The notes below the pieces were generated by a model. It worked only from the letters and a program-made list of their open reading frames with translations, did not search any database and was not told the DNA's origin. A stretch of DNA of 33,181 nucleotides from Eubacteriales bacterium (lineage in GTDB: Bacteria > Bacillota > Clostridia > Lachnospirales > Lachnospiraceae): positions 1-33,181 of the forward strand of contig JAUNCG010000023.1 of assembly GCA_030526715.1 (NCBI GenBank), given 5' to 3'. A program made the position numbers and the translations under genes. Every line of letters begins with the position of its first letter. Position 1 is the first letter of the stretch. Shown piece after piece: positions 8,802 to 16,231 of the stretch.

Positions 8802-10410
8802 GCGTCTCACCTCCTCTTTCCGGCTTGATTCCGGACATGGCAAGTCCAAAATCTGCGTCAGAACTGTTCACCGGAAGAATATCCACTACCTTACCCTCCG
8901 AAACGATCGCGATGCGATCACAGATGGATCTCAACTCCATCAGCTCGGAGGAAATCATAATAATTGTCATACCAAGCTCGCGATTGAGCTTCACCAATGT
9001 CTCCAACACCAGCTTCTTTGCACCGATATCGATACCTCTGGTCGGCTCAGACACAAACAGAAGCTTGGGATGCATCGTCAGCGCCCGGGCGATACATACC
9101 TTCTGCTGGTTACCACCGGAGAGCGTTCTGGTATGCTGTGTCGGCGAAAAGCATCGAATGTCCAGCTCTTTGATCATGTCTTCTGCATGCTGACGGATCT
9201 CTTTGGTATCCTTCTGTGTCATTCCCAAAATCTTCTTTGTAAAATCACCGTTGATCTGCATTGCATTAAATACAATATTGTTCTCGATCGAATCATCCAG
9301 AAGTAGACCGACGCCGCGGCGATCCTCCGAAACCATAGCCATACCGCTGGCCAGAGCTCCTCTTGCGTCATTCAGTGTCACCTCTGTTCCAAAAAACTCG
9401 ACATGACCTTTGGCCTCGTAGACGCCCATGATTCCATTCGGAACACCGATCTTTCCCTGACCTGCGAGTCCGCCGATACCAAAGATCTCGCCCTCACGCA
9501 CATCAAAAGAAACATCCTTTACGACCTCACCCGGCATAGCGACCGATAAGTTCTCAACCTTCATTGCAATCGGAGTATCCGCTTTGAATTCCCGCGGCTC
9601 TGCCGTTACAAGAGAGAACTCCCCTGCCTCTCCGGAACGTCCGATCATCATCTCCGCCAACTGTACCGCATTGGTCTCTGAGGTACGACAGGATGTCACC
9701 AGCTGACCGTCTCTCAAAATAGTGATACCGTCTGCCGCCTCAATTACCTCATCAAGTCTATGTGTAATAAAGATAATTGCAATTCCTCTGGAAGCGATAT
9801 CCTTCATTACTGTCAACAGCTGAGCCGCCTCGCTCTCAGTCAGAACCGCCGTAGGCTCGTCAAATACCAGAAGCTTTACACCCTTCTTGTCGATCTCACG
9901 CGCAATCTCTACGAACTGCATATAACCTACCGGCAGACCCTGAACCAGCGTATGTTCACTGATATTCATACCCACACTATCCAAAGCTGTCCGCGCATCC
10001 ATAGACATCTCCTTCATATTCAGGGACTCCAATGATGAACCGAAAACGCGGGACATAATGTTCGGTTTGGTAATCTCACGATTCAATTTGATATTCTCGG
10101 TAATTGTAAAGCCAGGCAGAAGCATAAACTCCTGATGAACCATACCGATACCCTTCAGCATCGCATCATGCGGGGAGGCGATCACTGTCTTCTCTCCGTC
10201 AATCAGAACTTCGCCGGCAAAACCACCAGTCGCGTGAATCACGGGCATACCAAAAAGGACATTCATCAACGTACTCTTTCCAGCACCGTTTTCTCCAAGC
10301 AGCGCATGTATCTCACCCGGACGAATCTTCAGCGATACATTGGACAGGACTGTATTCTCACCATAGCGTTTAGTGATATCCTTCATCTCCAAAATGTATT
10401 CTGCAGCCAA
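8794..10410 (-). CDS. ABC transporter tandem ATP-binding protein (RbsA/MglA-like)
   Basis: The protein has 538 residues and two nucleotide-binding domains. NBD1 (about 4-260) has Walker A GENGAGKST (39-47), Q93, signature LPVGYMQ (159-165), Walker B LLVFDEPT and H217. NBD2 (about 280-525) has a degenerate Walker A (GLAGQGKIG, 314-322), a good signature LSGGNQQ (430-436), and LLFVSEPT, where the Walker B aspartate is Ser454. Such asymmetry is usual in sugar and nucleoside importers (degenerate site in NBD2 plus the NBD1 signature), but loss of the Walker B Asp is not usual. It should energise the two following permeases. I chose TTG 10410, because GGAGG lies seven bases upstream and the protein then begins at MAAEYILEMKDITKRYG; the longer frame to 10527 would read through the attenuator-like hairpins. 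Confidence 0.9.
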   Translation of the reverse strand: MAAEYILEMKDITKRYGENTVLSNVSLKIRPGEIHALLGENGAGKSTLMNVLFGMPVIHATGGFAGEVLIDGEKTVIASPHDAMLKGIGMVHQEFMLLPGFTITENIKLNREITKPNIMSRVFGSSLESLNMKEMSMDARTALDSVGMNISEHTLVQGLPVGYMQFVEIAREIDKKGVKLLVFDEPTAVLTESEAAQLLTVMKDIASRGIAIIFITHRLDEVIEAADGITILRDGQLVTSCRTSETNAVQLAEMMIGRSGEAGEFSLVTAEPREFKADTPIAMKVENLSVAMPGEVVKDVSFDVREGEIFGIGGLAGQGKIGVPNGIMGVYEAKGHVEFFGTEVTLNDARGALASGMAMVSEDRRGVGLLLDDSIENNIVFNAMQINGDFTKKILGMTQKDTKEIRQHAEDMIKELDIRCFSPTQHTRTLSGGNQQKVCIARALTMHPKLLFVSEPTRGIDIGAKKLVLETLVKLNRELGMTIIMISSELMELRSICDRIAIVSEGKVVDILPVNSSDADFGLAMSGIKPERGGETHE

Positions 10411-10438
10411 TTTGTTTCCTCCTTCTAAAAACCTGTTC

Positions 10439-10468
10439 AAAAAAATTACCCGCATAGACAAAAGCGGG
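10439..10468 (-). terminator. Putative intra-operon terminator between the DUF3798 and ATPase genes
   Basis: On the minus strand, CCCGC (10464-10468) and GCGGG (10449-10453) form a five-pair GC stem with a 10-base loop. It is followed by TAA and seven T residues (complement of 10439-10445). The stem is short, so termination is probably partial. It lies 29 bases before the ATPase TTG start, where it could lower ATPase and permease expression relative to the binding protein. Confidence 0.6.
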
Positions 10469-10517
10469 CAGGTTTCATCACTTTCTTTAACGTGCAAGGC
10501 GACCTGCCAAGGGCAGG
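10467..10517 (-). promoter_or_regulatory. Possible antiterminator / alternative hairpin pair upstream of the ATPase gene
   Basis: Two exclusive pairings are visible on the minus strand. CCTGCC (10512-10517) can pair with GGCAGG (10503-10508) through a three-base loop. Alternatively GGCAGGT (10502-10508) can pair perfectly with ACCTGCC (10467-10473), which uses two bases of the terminator stem's 5' arm. The first fold leaves the terminator free, whereas the second would compete with it. No ligand- or protein-binding motif is recognised. Confidence 0.4.
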
Positions 10518-10547
10518 CCGTCTGCATTATTCATTTCATTAAGCTTC

Positions 10548-11690
10548 TTATGCTCCAAGATAGTCGTTGAAATCTACCGGTGCAAGAAGAACTGTGTAGT
10601 AGTTGTCAAGCACTGTACCATCTGCATTTACATAATTCTCAACAATGGCACCGTCACACTTGGACTGGAACAGCTCTACGATCTTATCATGATCGTTACG
10701 CTCAGTGATATCGCCATCGATAAAGCCCTTAGCGTACTCTGCCGCAACATCAATGATCGTCATGTTAACCGGAGACGGCCATGTGGAATAACGCTCAACA
10801 GCGTCATGCTCAGCCAGCTTCTCAGCGATAGCCTGAAGAGCTACAGTATCATCACCACCGACAGAAATCTCAAGACCGAGAGATGCCGGGAATGCATGAT
10901 ACGGGCTCGGGCAGCACGGCTGTGGATAATAAGCATCCGGCTGATCCAGAATAGCCTTCTGCAGCGGCTCCTGCATAGCGCAGTTTGTGGTGAAGAATGC
11001 TACCTTCTTACCAGCGTACTGCTCCATCTTAGCCGGAACATCTTCCAGAATAAACTGCTGCGCACCTGAAACACCTGCATCGCCTGTCGGATCCGGAGCA
11101 GTTGCTTCTACGTACTCGATACCGAGCGCTGCACAGTTCTCCTCAAGGAGTGCCTTACGTGCTGCAATGGTCTCCATAGCCAGATGACGCGGGAAGGAAT
11201 AATGTACAAATACCTCTACACCCCAGTTTGCGCAGGTCTCCATGATGGTATCGCCCTGCTTCGCCTCGTTGGTATAGAATACAAGATCAGCTGCCTCAGA
11301 GATAACCGCCGGATCCTCCTGCGGAACACCTGCGATCAGCAGAATGTCGTCACGACCCAGCTCGTTGCGGATCTTATCGAATGCAGCCTTTGCACCCGGA
11401 ACGGCCTGACACATAACGATAGCCTTTACATCCTCGTCAGATGCAAGGGAGATCAGCTTAGAGATCGTAGTCTCCGTCTCATCCATAAAGTTGTCCGGAT
11501 AAGTATCGGTAACAACGTGATCCTCACCGAAAGTAGCTACAGCTCTCTCAGCCGCACGGAATTCTTCCTCACCCTGAGAAGTCGTACCTGTCAGGATAGC
11601 GATCTTCCAATTGCCTTCTTCTGCAAAAGCAGAAACGCTGAACAGCATGCACATTACCACGCTGAGCAGCAGAACACCAAGTTTCTTCAT
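10548..11690 (-). CDS. DUF3798-type secreted protein, presumed substrate-binding component of the ABC system
   Basis: The protein has 380 residues. Residues 1-23 form a signal peptide with cleavage after AFA, giving a mature start EEGNWKIAIL. The mature part resembles a type I periplasmic-binding fold: a first strand KIAILTGTTSQGEEEFRAAE, alternating beta/alpha pattern and paired lobes. It fits the DUF3798 family as I know it. The family has no firm ligand to my knowledge. A lipobox is missing: the only candidate Cys is in VVMC, with Met at -1. That is unusual for a binding protein in a cell without an outer membrane. Four cysteines occur in the mature part, including PQPCCPSPYHAFP. The gene starts at ATG 11690 behind AAGGAGG and is the first of the transporter genes, with its own promoter. 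Confidence 0.8.
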   Translation of the reverse strand: MKKLGVLLLSVVMCMLFSVSAFAEEGNWKIAILTGTTSQGEEEFRAAERAVATFGEDHVVTDTYPDNFMDETETTISKLISLASDEDVKAIVMCQAVPGAKAAFDKIRNELGRDDILLIAGVPQEDPAVISEAADLVFYTNEAKQGDTIMETCANWGVEVFVHYSFPRHLAMETIAARKALLEENCAALGIEYVEATAPDPTGDAGVSGAQQFILEDVPAKMEQYAGKKVAFFTTNCAMQEPLQKAILDQPDAYYPQPCCPSPYHAFPASLGLEISVGGDDTVALQAIAEKLAEHDAVERYSTWPSPVNMTIIDVAAEYAKGFIDGDITERNDHDKIVELFQSKCDGAIVENYVNADGTVLDNYYTVLLAPVDFNDYLGA

Positions 11691-11758
11691 GTTACTCTTC
11701 CTCCTTTTTCTCTGTCACACTAAAGCGTTAATGCAATGTGTAACAAAATTATGCATAA

Positions 11759-11787
11759 ATTGTATCATCCTTGACGAAAATTTGCAA
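11759..11787 (-). promoter_or_regulatory. SigA-type promoter of the DUF3798 ABC transporter operon
   Basis: On the minus strand: TTGCAA (11782-11787), 17 bases, TACAAT (11759-11764). It begins only eight bases after the stop of the HisIE fusion gene, with no terminator between, so some transcription may also read in from the his genes. The leader before ATG 11690 is about 60 bases. Confidence 0.65.
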
Positions 11788-11795
11788 GAAAAATA

Positions 11796-13085
11796 TCATC
11801 TTTTTGATAATTCCTCCGTGATGTCATTCCAATTGACTCCGCGCTCCGCCATCAATACCATTAAATGATACAGGAAATCAGCCGCTTCGTATTTGATTTC
11901 CTCCGGATTCGGATTCTTTGCGGCTATGATGATCTCCGTCGCCTCCTCGCCGACCTTCTTCAGTATTTTGTCGATCCCTTTGTCAAACAGATAGTTCGTA
12001 TAGGAGCCCTCCTTCGGATGCTCCTTACGATCCATGATCACACGATACACATCCTCAAATACCGTCAACGGATTTTTGTGTGCCACACTGCCGCTCATGA
12101 TCTCGCGGTAAAAGCAGCTGTGATTTCCCGTATGGCATGCGGCACCGGTCTGCACTACCTTAGCCAGCAACGTATCATTGTCACAATCAATATGAAGTGA
12201 CAGCATCTTCTGATAATGGCCGGAGGTCTCCCCCTTTAGCCAGAGCTCCTGTCGACTGCGGCTGTAATAATGCATTTTTCCGGTACGAAGCGTGCGTTCA
12301 AAGGCTTCCCGGTTCATATACGCCACCATCAGCACCTCGCCCGTGCTCTGCTCCTGAGTGACTACCGGAATCATCCCGTCGGAATTTAGCTTCAGCTCTT
12401 CCCATTTCACGGTACACTCGCTGCCTCTGGTGGGCACCCCATGCTCCGACAGCTGCTGCTTCATCTCGTAAAGATCGATCTCCGGAGCAGAAACACAGGC
12501 GCCGGTGATACCGAAGACATGCTCTGACTGTAGCAGCGCCAGTACCTTCTGATAATCGATCTGGGATAAAATCGGCAGAGTGGGCATCGACAGCTCCTGT
12601 ACCGCTTCATAGAGATGGTGATCTCCCAGCAGAAGCACCAGAGAAGAGTAAGCTCTGATGTTCTCCAGATGCTCCTCCATCTGCTCATGCTCTTCGACGC
12701 AAACAGCGATCTTCTCTTTTCCGAAGCGGTCAGATACCTCCTTCAGCATATTGACGTTTGATTTTCTCGCCATATTCAAATATACCCGGCTGCAGCCGGC
12801 ATACAGCAGCTTCTTTACATCCTCCACTCGCTTAATAGAGCCTCCGCCGGCCATGGGAATCTCCACCGTTCTTCCGATCTCCCGGATCAGATCAATATGT
12901 CTGTCATGCTCCGCGTCCGTACTCGAGACATCCACCAGAAGCAGCTCATCTGCTCCCTGCTGCGCATAGTATTTTGCCAGCGCCAGAATATCGCCGTCCC
13001 CAATCGAATTCCAGTCCGTAAGACTGCGCACCGCTTTTCCGTTCTTCATAATAATCTGTGTAACTATTTTCTTTGTCGTATTCAT
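11796..13085 (-). CDS. hisIE: HisF-like domain fused to phosphoribosyl-AMP cyclohydrolase / phosphoribosyl-ATP pyrophosphatase (HisIE)
   Basis: The protein has 429 residues in three parts. Residues 1-218 align along their length with HisF ([13 protein letters not shown] for the HisF strand 2 region; GGGSI for the phosphate loop). The HisF catalytic Asp11 and Asp130 are replaced by Ile12 and Glu131, so cyclase activity is doubtful. Residues about 225-330 are HisI, with metal site D300-C-D302-N-D304 and zinc residues in C317HTGNHSC324. Residues about 340-425 are HisE, with [15 protein letters not shown] and EAADFLYHL. HisE and HisI carry out the second and third steps of histidine synthesis. 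The start ATG 13085 has AAGGAGG in the tail of hisB, nine bases away. The fused HisF-like part may be a scaffold or regulatory domain (inference); a true hisF is not in this window. Confidence 0.88.
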   Translation of the reverse strand: MNTTKKIVTQIIMKNGKAVRSLTDWNSIGDGDILALAKYYAQQGADELLLVDVSSTDAEHDRHIDLIREIGRTVEIPMAGGGSIKRVEDVKKLLYAGCSRVYLNMARKSNVNMLKEVSDRFGKEKIAVCVEEHEQMEEHLENIRAYSSLVLLLGDHHLYEAVQELSMPTLPILSQIDYQKVLALLQSEHVFGITGACVSAPEIDLYEMKQQLSEHGVPTRGSECTVKWEELKLNSDGMIPVVTQEQSTGEVLMVAYMNREAFERTLRTGKMHYYSRSRQELWLKGETSGHYQKMLSLHIDCDNDTLLAKVVQTGAACHTGNHSCFYREIMSGSVAHKNPLTVFEDVYRVIMDRKEHPKEGSYTNYLFDKGIDKILKKVGEEATEIIIAAKNPNPEEIKYEAADFLYHLMVLMAERGVNWNDITEELSKR

Positions 13086-13094
13086 AAATCCTCC

Positions 13095-13685
13095 TTACAG
13101 GGTTCCCTTTGTGGAGAGCACGCCGGAAATCCGTTCATCCACCGTCGTTGCCATATCCAGAGCCTTGGCAAATGCCTTAAATGCGCATTCCGCGATATGA
13201 TGGTTGTTTGTCCCGGAAAGCTGTTTCAGATGCAGATTCATCCCTGCGCTATAAGAGACCGCATAAAAGAACTCGCGTACCATCTCCGTATCAAAATCAC
13301 CGATCCTGTCTGTGGTAAATTCCAGATCAAACTGAAGAAACGGGCGTCCTGACAGATCGATGGCGCACAGGATCAGCGCATCATCCATAGGCAGGATCAC
13401 ATGACCGAAGCGCTGTATCCCGTTTTTATCTGCCACAGCCTTTTTGATCGTCTCTCCCAACACGATCCCGGTATCCTCTATCGTATGATGGGAATCTACC
13501 TCCACATCTCCGCGGATCTTGGCGTCGAGATCAAACAACCCGTGCCGTGCGAATCCGTTCAGCATATGATCAAAGAACGGAATACCGGAATCCACACTGC
13601 AGCTCCCGCCGCCGTCTACATTCAGTGTCAGACGGATATTTGTCTCTTTCGTATCTCTTTGCACAGATGCAATCCTGTCAGGCAT
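13095..13685 (-). CDS. hisB: Imidazoleglycerol-phosphate dehydratase
   Basis: Dehydrates imidazole-glycerol phosphate to imidazole-acetol phosphate in histidine biosynthesis. The protein is monofunctional at 196 residues, the usual size for the stand-alone enzyme, without the phosphatase domain of E. coli HisB. The paired metal-binding motifs are present: HHTIEDTGI in the first half and NHHIAECAFKAFA in the second, together with PFFDHMLNGFARHG. I chose ATG 13685, since GGGAGG lies seven bases upstream and the protein then begins MPDRIASVQRDTKETNI; the longer frame from 13706 has no ribosome binding site. It is first in a two-gene unit with the HisIE fusion (nine bases apart) and has its own consensus promoter. 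Confidence 0.95.
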   Translation of the reverse strand: MPDRIASVQRDTKETNIRLTLNVDGGGSCSVDSGIPFFDHMLNGFARHGLFDLDAKIRGDVEVDSHHTIEDTGIVLGETIKKAVADKNGIQRFGHVILPMDDALILCAIDLSGRPFLQFDLEFTTDRIGDFDTEMVREFFYAVSYSAGMNLHLKQLSGTNNHHIAECAFKAFAKALDMATTVDERISGVLSTKGTL

Positions 13686-13720
13686 ATCATTTCCTCCCGA
13701 TGTCATAAAATTTGCTTAAT

Positions 13721-13749
13721 ATTATACAATTATATAGTTACCTTGTCAA
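13721..13749 (-). promoter_or_regulatory. SigA-type promoter of hisB-hisIE
   Basis: On the minus strand: a perfect TTGACA (13744-13749), 17 bases, and a perfect TATAAT (13721-13726). The predicted leader is about 30 bases, so there is no room for a T-box or other large leader control element. Confidence 0.88.
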
Positions 13750-13786
13750 TTTCCATCAAAATTCTGTATACATCTTCTTTTTTCTA

Positions 13787-13795
13787 TGCTACAAT
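13787..13795 (+). promoter_or_regulatory. Extended -10 promoter of the secreted-protein gene inside the his region
   Basis: TGCTACAAT is an extended -10 element (TG at 13787, TACAAT at 13790-13795). No good -35 is seen at the proper distance. It is divergent from the hisB promoter. Confidence 0.5.
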
Positions 13796-13805
13796 ATATA
13801 AGAAA

Positions 13806-13840
13806 GTGAGCCTCCGTTGACACGGAACTATTTTGCTCAC
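13806..13840 (+). promoter_or_regulatory. Leader hairpin upstream of the secreted-protein gene
   Basis: GTGAGC (13806-13811) can pair with GCTCAC (13835-13840). Inside this, TCCG and CGGA flank a TTGACA loop. The structure ends about seven bases before the ribosome binding site AAGGAG, so it occupies most of the leader. Function unknown; it could affect message stability or translation. Confidence 0.4.
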
Positions 13841-13859
13841 TATACGAAAGGAGAATCTG

Positions 13860-14843
13860 ATGAAAAAGAAACTTTTAGCAGTTACCCTTACACTCAGTAT
13901 GATTTCCGTACCGTTTAGCGTCTATGCAGAGGACGCATCCGTGGATGCGAATACTTTGCTTGAACAGATGGCTGAATTCGAAAAAAATACGGATTCCATG
14001 AGCGGAAAAATGACCATGAATCTTGACGGCGCATTAAATATGACCTCCGGTGAGGACGACGAAGCTCTGTCTCTCACTCTCAACGGAGATTATGATGTCA
14101 AGATGATCAATCAGCCGGTAAAGATGGCCATCACCGGAGATATGGATATGTCCTTCCTCGGCGAAGCGGCAAAAATGAATATGGAGACCTATCTGACGCT
14201 CAACGAAGACGGCTCTACCGCAGATACCTATACCAATGTTACCGCCAACGGAGACGCCTCCGGCTGGATACACAGCCAGACAGATCTCGCAGAGATGCTC
14301 GGTCAGTTCGGCGTATCTACTTTCGAAGAGCTTCGGGGAATGTCCTTTAATCAGCTCCTCGGAGATGATGTACAGCTTGATTGGACCGTTACCGAGACCG
14401 GTGACAATTACGAATTATCCGCTTCCCTGAATTTTTCTGATTTTATGCCGATCATTCAGGCAGCGCTGGAAGCTACCGGTGAGGAGATCGACGAAGCGAC
14501 GCTCGGTATCGTAAGCACTGTTCTTGACTCCTTTAAGATGAATCTGTCCTACACGATGGATAAAGAGACGAGCGCTCCCATTGCCGTGCATATGGATATG
14601 AACGACACCGATCTTTCCACGATCAACGCGCTGGTTGGCATGTTCCTTGGCAGCATGGTAGGTGCAGGCGATGACTCCGCATCTGTAAACGCCGAGGTAG
14701 TCTTGAATGATTTCTCTGTGGATGCAACCTACAGCTTCAATGACGTTTCCGAGATCACTATCCCGGAAGAGGCTCTTTCCGCAGAAGTGATCGATATGCA
14801 GGATCTGGTTGCTCAGGCTCAGGACGGAGCAGCTTCAAACTAA
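13860..14843 (+). CDS. Secreted protein of unknown function (DUF6612/LppX-like appearance)
   Basis: The protein has 327 residues. The start ATG 13860 has AAGGAG six bases upstream; the longer frame from 13833 does not. Residues 1-22 form a signal peptide (MKKKLLAVTLTLS then cleavage after VYA). There is no lipobox cysteine; in fact the mature protein has no cysteine at all. The rest is acidic and rich in alternating polar/hydrophobic strands (MTMNLDGALNMTS, LTLNGDYDVKMI, VKMAITGDMDMSFLG), like the half-barrel proteins of the LolA/LppX/DUF6612 kind that bind lipids. That resemblance is by pattern only. It stands alone on the plus strand, splitting hisZGD from hisB-hisIE, with its own promoter and terminator. 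This suggests a later insertion or a rearrangement. Confidence 0.75.
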   Translation: MKKKLLAVTLTLSMISVPFSVYAEDASVDANTLLEQMAEFEKNTDSMSGKMTMNLDGALNMTSGEDDEALSLTLNGDYDVKMINQPVKMAITGDMDMSFLGEAAKMNMETYLTLNEDGSTADTYTNVTANGDASGWIHSQTDLAEMLGQFGVSTFEELRGMSFNQLLGDDVQLDWTVTETGDNYELSASLNFSDFMPIIQAALEATGEEIDEATLGIVSTVLDSFKMNLSYTMDKETSAPIAVHMDMNDTDLSTINALVGMFLGSMVGAGDDSASVNAEVVLNDFSVDATYSFNDVSEITIPEEALSAEVIDMQDLVAQAQDGAASN

Positions 14844-14881
14844 TACATTCCTTATCCAATCATACTTTATGATGCCTATAG

Positions 14882-14917
14882 AAAGAGGAGTTGGATGCGA
14901 ATCCTTCTCCTCTTTTT
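14882..14917 (+). terminator. Rho-independent terminator after the secreted-protein gene
   Basis: AAAGAGGAG (14882-14890) pairs with CTCCTCTTT (14907-14915). An inner GGAT/ATCC stem with a GCGA loop lies between, and a T5 run (14913-14917) overlaps the end of the stem. It sits between two convergent genes. On the minus strand it is followed by TTTCTAT, so it may also stop hisD transcripts weakly. Confidence 0.85.
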
Positions 14918-14925
14918 CAATGCTT

Positions 14926-16218
14926 CTATTTTTCAAATCTTACATGAATACTGTTCGCATGGGCTGTCAGCTGTTCAGACTTTGCAAATCGTTCAATATC
15001 CTCATGCACTTCCTCCAGCGCTTCTCTCGAATAATATACGATGCTGGACTTTTTCATAAAGTCATCCACATTCAGCGGTGAAAAAAACTTCGCCGTGCCA
15101 TTGGTCGGAAGTACGTGATTCGGTCCGGCAAAATAGTCTCCCAAAGGTTCACTGCTATATTCTCCGATGAAGATCGCCCCTGCATTTCGAATACGGGTCA
15201 TCACGTCAAACGGATTCTTTGTCACGATCTCAAGATGCTCCGACGCGATATCATTCGCCGCATCGATGGCGGTCTTCAGATCCTCCGCCACAAGGATATA
15301 TCCGAAATTATCCAGAGAGCTTTGTATGATCTCCCTTCTGGACAACTCCCGCACAAAACCATCCACCTGTTCCGAAACCCGCTCTGCCAACTCCCTGCTG
15401 GTAGTGATCAGGATCGCCGACGCCATCTCATCATGCTCTGCCTGAGAAAGCAGATCTGCTGCCACATAGCGCGGATTCGCCGTCTCGTCCGCAAGCACCA
15501 GTATCTCGCTCGGACCTGCGATGGAATCGATGCTCACAAAGCCAAACACCGCTTTTTTCGCCAGCGCTACAAAGATATTCCCCGGACCTACGATCTTGTC
15601 CACCTTAGGGATACTCTCTGTCCCGAAGGCCAGCGCAGCGATCGCCTGAGCGCCTCCCACCTTGTAGACCTCATCGGCTCCCGCCTCGTGAGCCGCGACC
15701 AACGTAGTCGGATTCACTTTGCCCTCCGGATTGCAGGGCGTCGTCATAATGATGCGCTCAACTCCGGCCACCTTTGCCGGAACAATATTCATCAGCACCG
15801 AGGACGGATAGACCGCCTTGCCGCCCGGTACATAGACCCCCACACGCTGAAGCGCCGTGATCTTCTGTCCGAGCATAGTACCGTTTGGTTTGCTGTCGAA
15901 CCAGCTGTAACGCTTCTGCTTCTCATGGTATTCGCGAATATTTACCAGCGCCTTTCGAATGACCTCCACAAGACCGGAATCCACCTGCTCATAAGCTTCT
16001 TCTATCTCCTCCTGTGTTACGCGGATATTCCCCTTATGGAGCTTCGCATGATCAAATTTATCTGTATATTCAAATACCGCCTCATCCCGACGGCTGCGCA
16101 CATCCTCAACGATTCCCGCCACGGCCTCCTCAAATTTGCCGTAATTCTGAGGGCTTCTCTTCAAAAGATCCTCCAGCAGATTCTGTTTTGTCTGTTCCGT
16201 CAATGATACAATTCTCAT
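14926..16218 (-). CDS. hisD: Histidinol dehydrogenase
   Basis: Oxidises L-histidinol to L-histidine in two NAD-dependent steps, the last of the pathway. The protein has 430 residues, the normal length. Visible motifs are VGPGNIFVALAKK, SIAGPSEILVLAD, the zinc/substrate pair in LLSQAEHDEMASA (Gln and His), and ASEHLEI (catalytic Glu-His pair). I chose ATG 16218, with GAGGTGG just upstream and a start MRIVSLTEQ; the longer frame to 16254 runs into hisG. The gene is 13 bases behind hisG and ends the first his block. It is convergent with the plus-strand secreted-protein gene. Confidence 0.95.
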   Translation of the reverse strand: MRIVSLTEQTKQNLLEDLLKRSPQNYGKFEEAVAGIVEDVRSRRDEAVFEYTDKFDHAKLHKGNIRVTQEEIEEAYEQVDSGLVEVIRKALVNIREYHEKQKRYSWFDSKPNGTMLGQKITALQRVGVYVPGGKAVYPSSVLMNIVPAKVAGVERIIMTTPCNPEGKVNPTTLVAAHEAGADEVYKVGGAQAIAALAFGTESIPKVDKIVGPGNIFVALAKKAVFGFVSIDSIAGPSEILVLADETANPRYVAADLLSQAEHDEMASAILITTSRELAERVSEQVDGFVRELSRREIIQSSLDNFGYILVAEDLKTAIDAANDIASEHLEIVTKNPFDVMTRIRNAGAIFIGEYSSEPLGDYFAGPNHVLPTNGTAKFFSPLNVDDFMKKSSIVYYSREALEEVHEDIERFAKSEQLTAHANSIHVRFEK

Positions 16219-16231
16219 AATCCACCTCAGC

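Noticed and set aside
11700..11740. A possible catabolite-responsive (cre) site near ACGCTTTA upstream of the DUF3798 gene.
   Set aside because: The core matches only partly; several conserved positions of the cre consensus differ.
15115..16206. A 363-codon plus-strand open frame.
   Set aside because: It is the antisense of hisD, Arg/His/Leu-rich with no recognisable motif or ribosome binding site.
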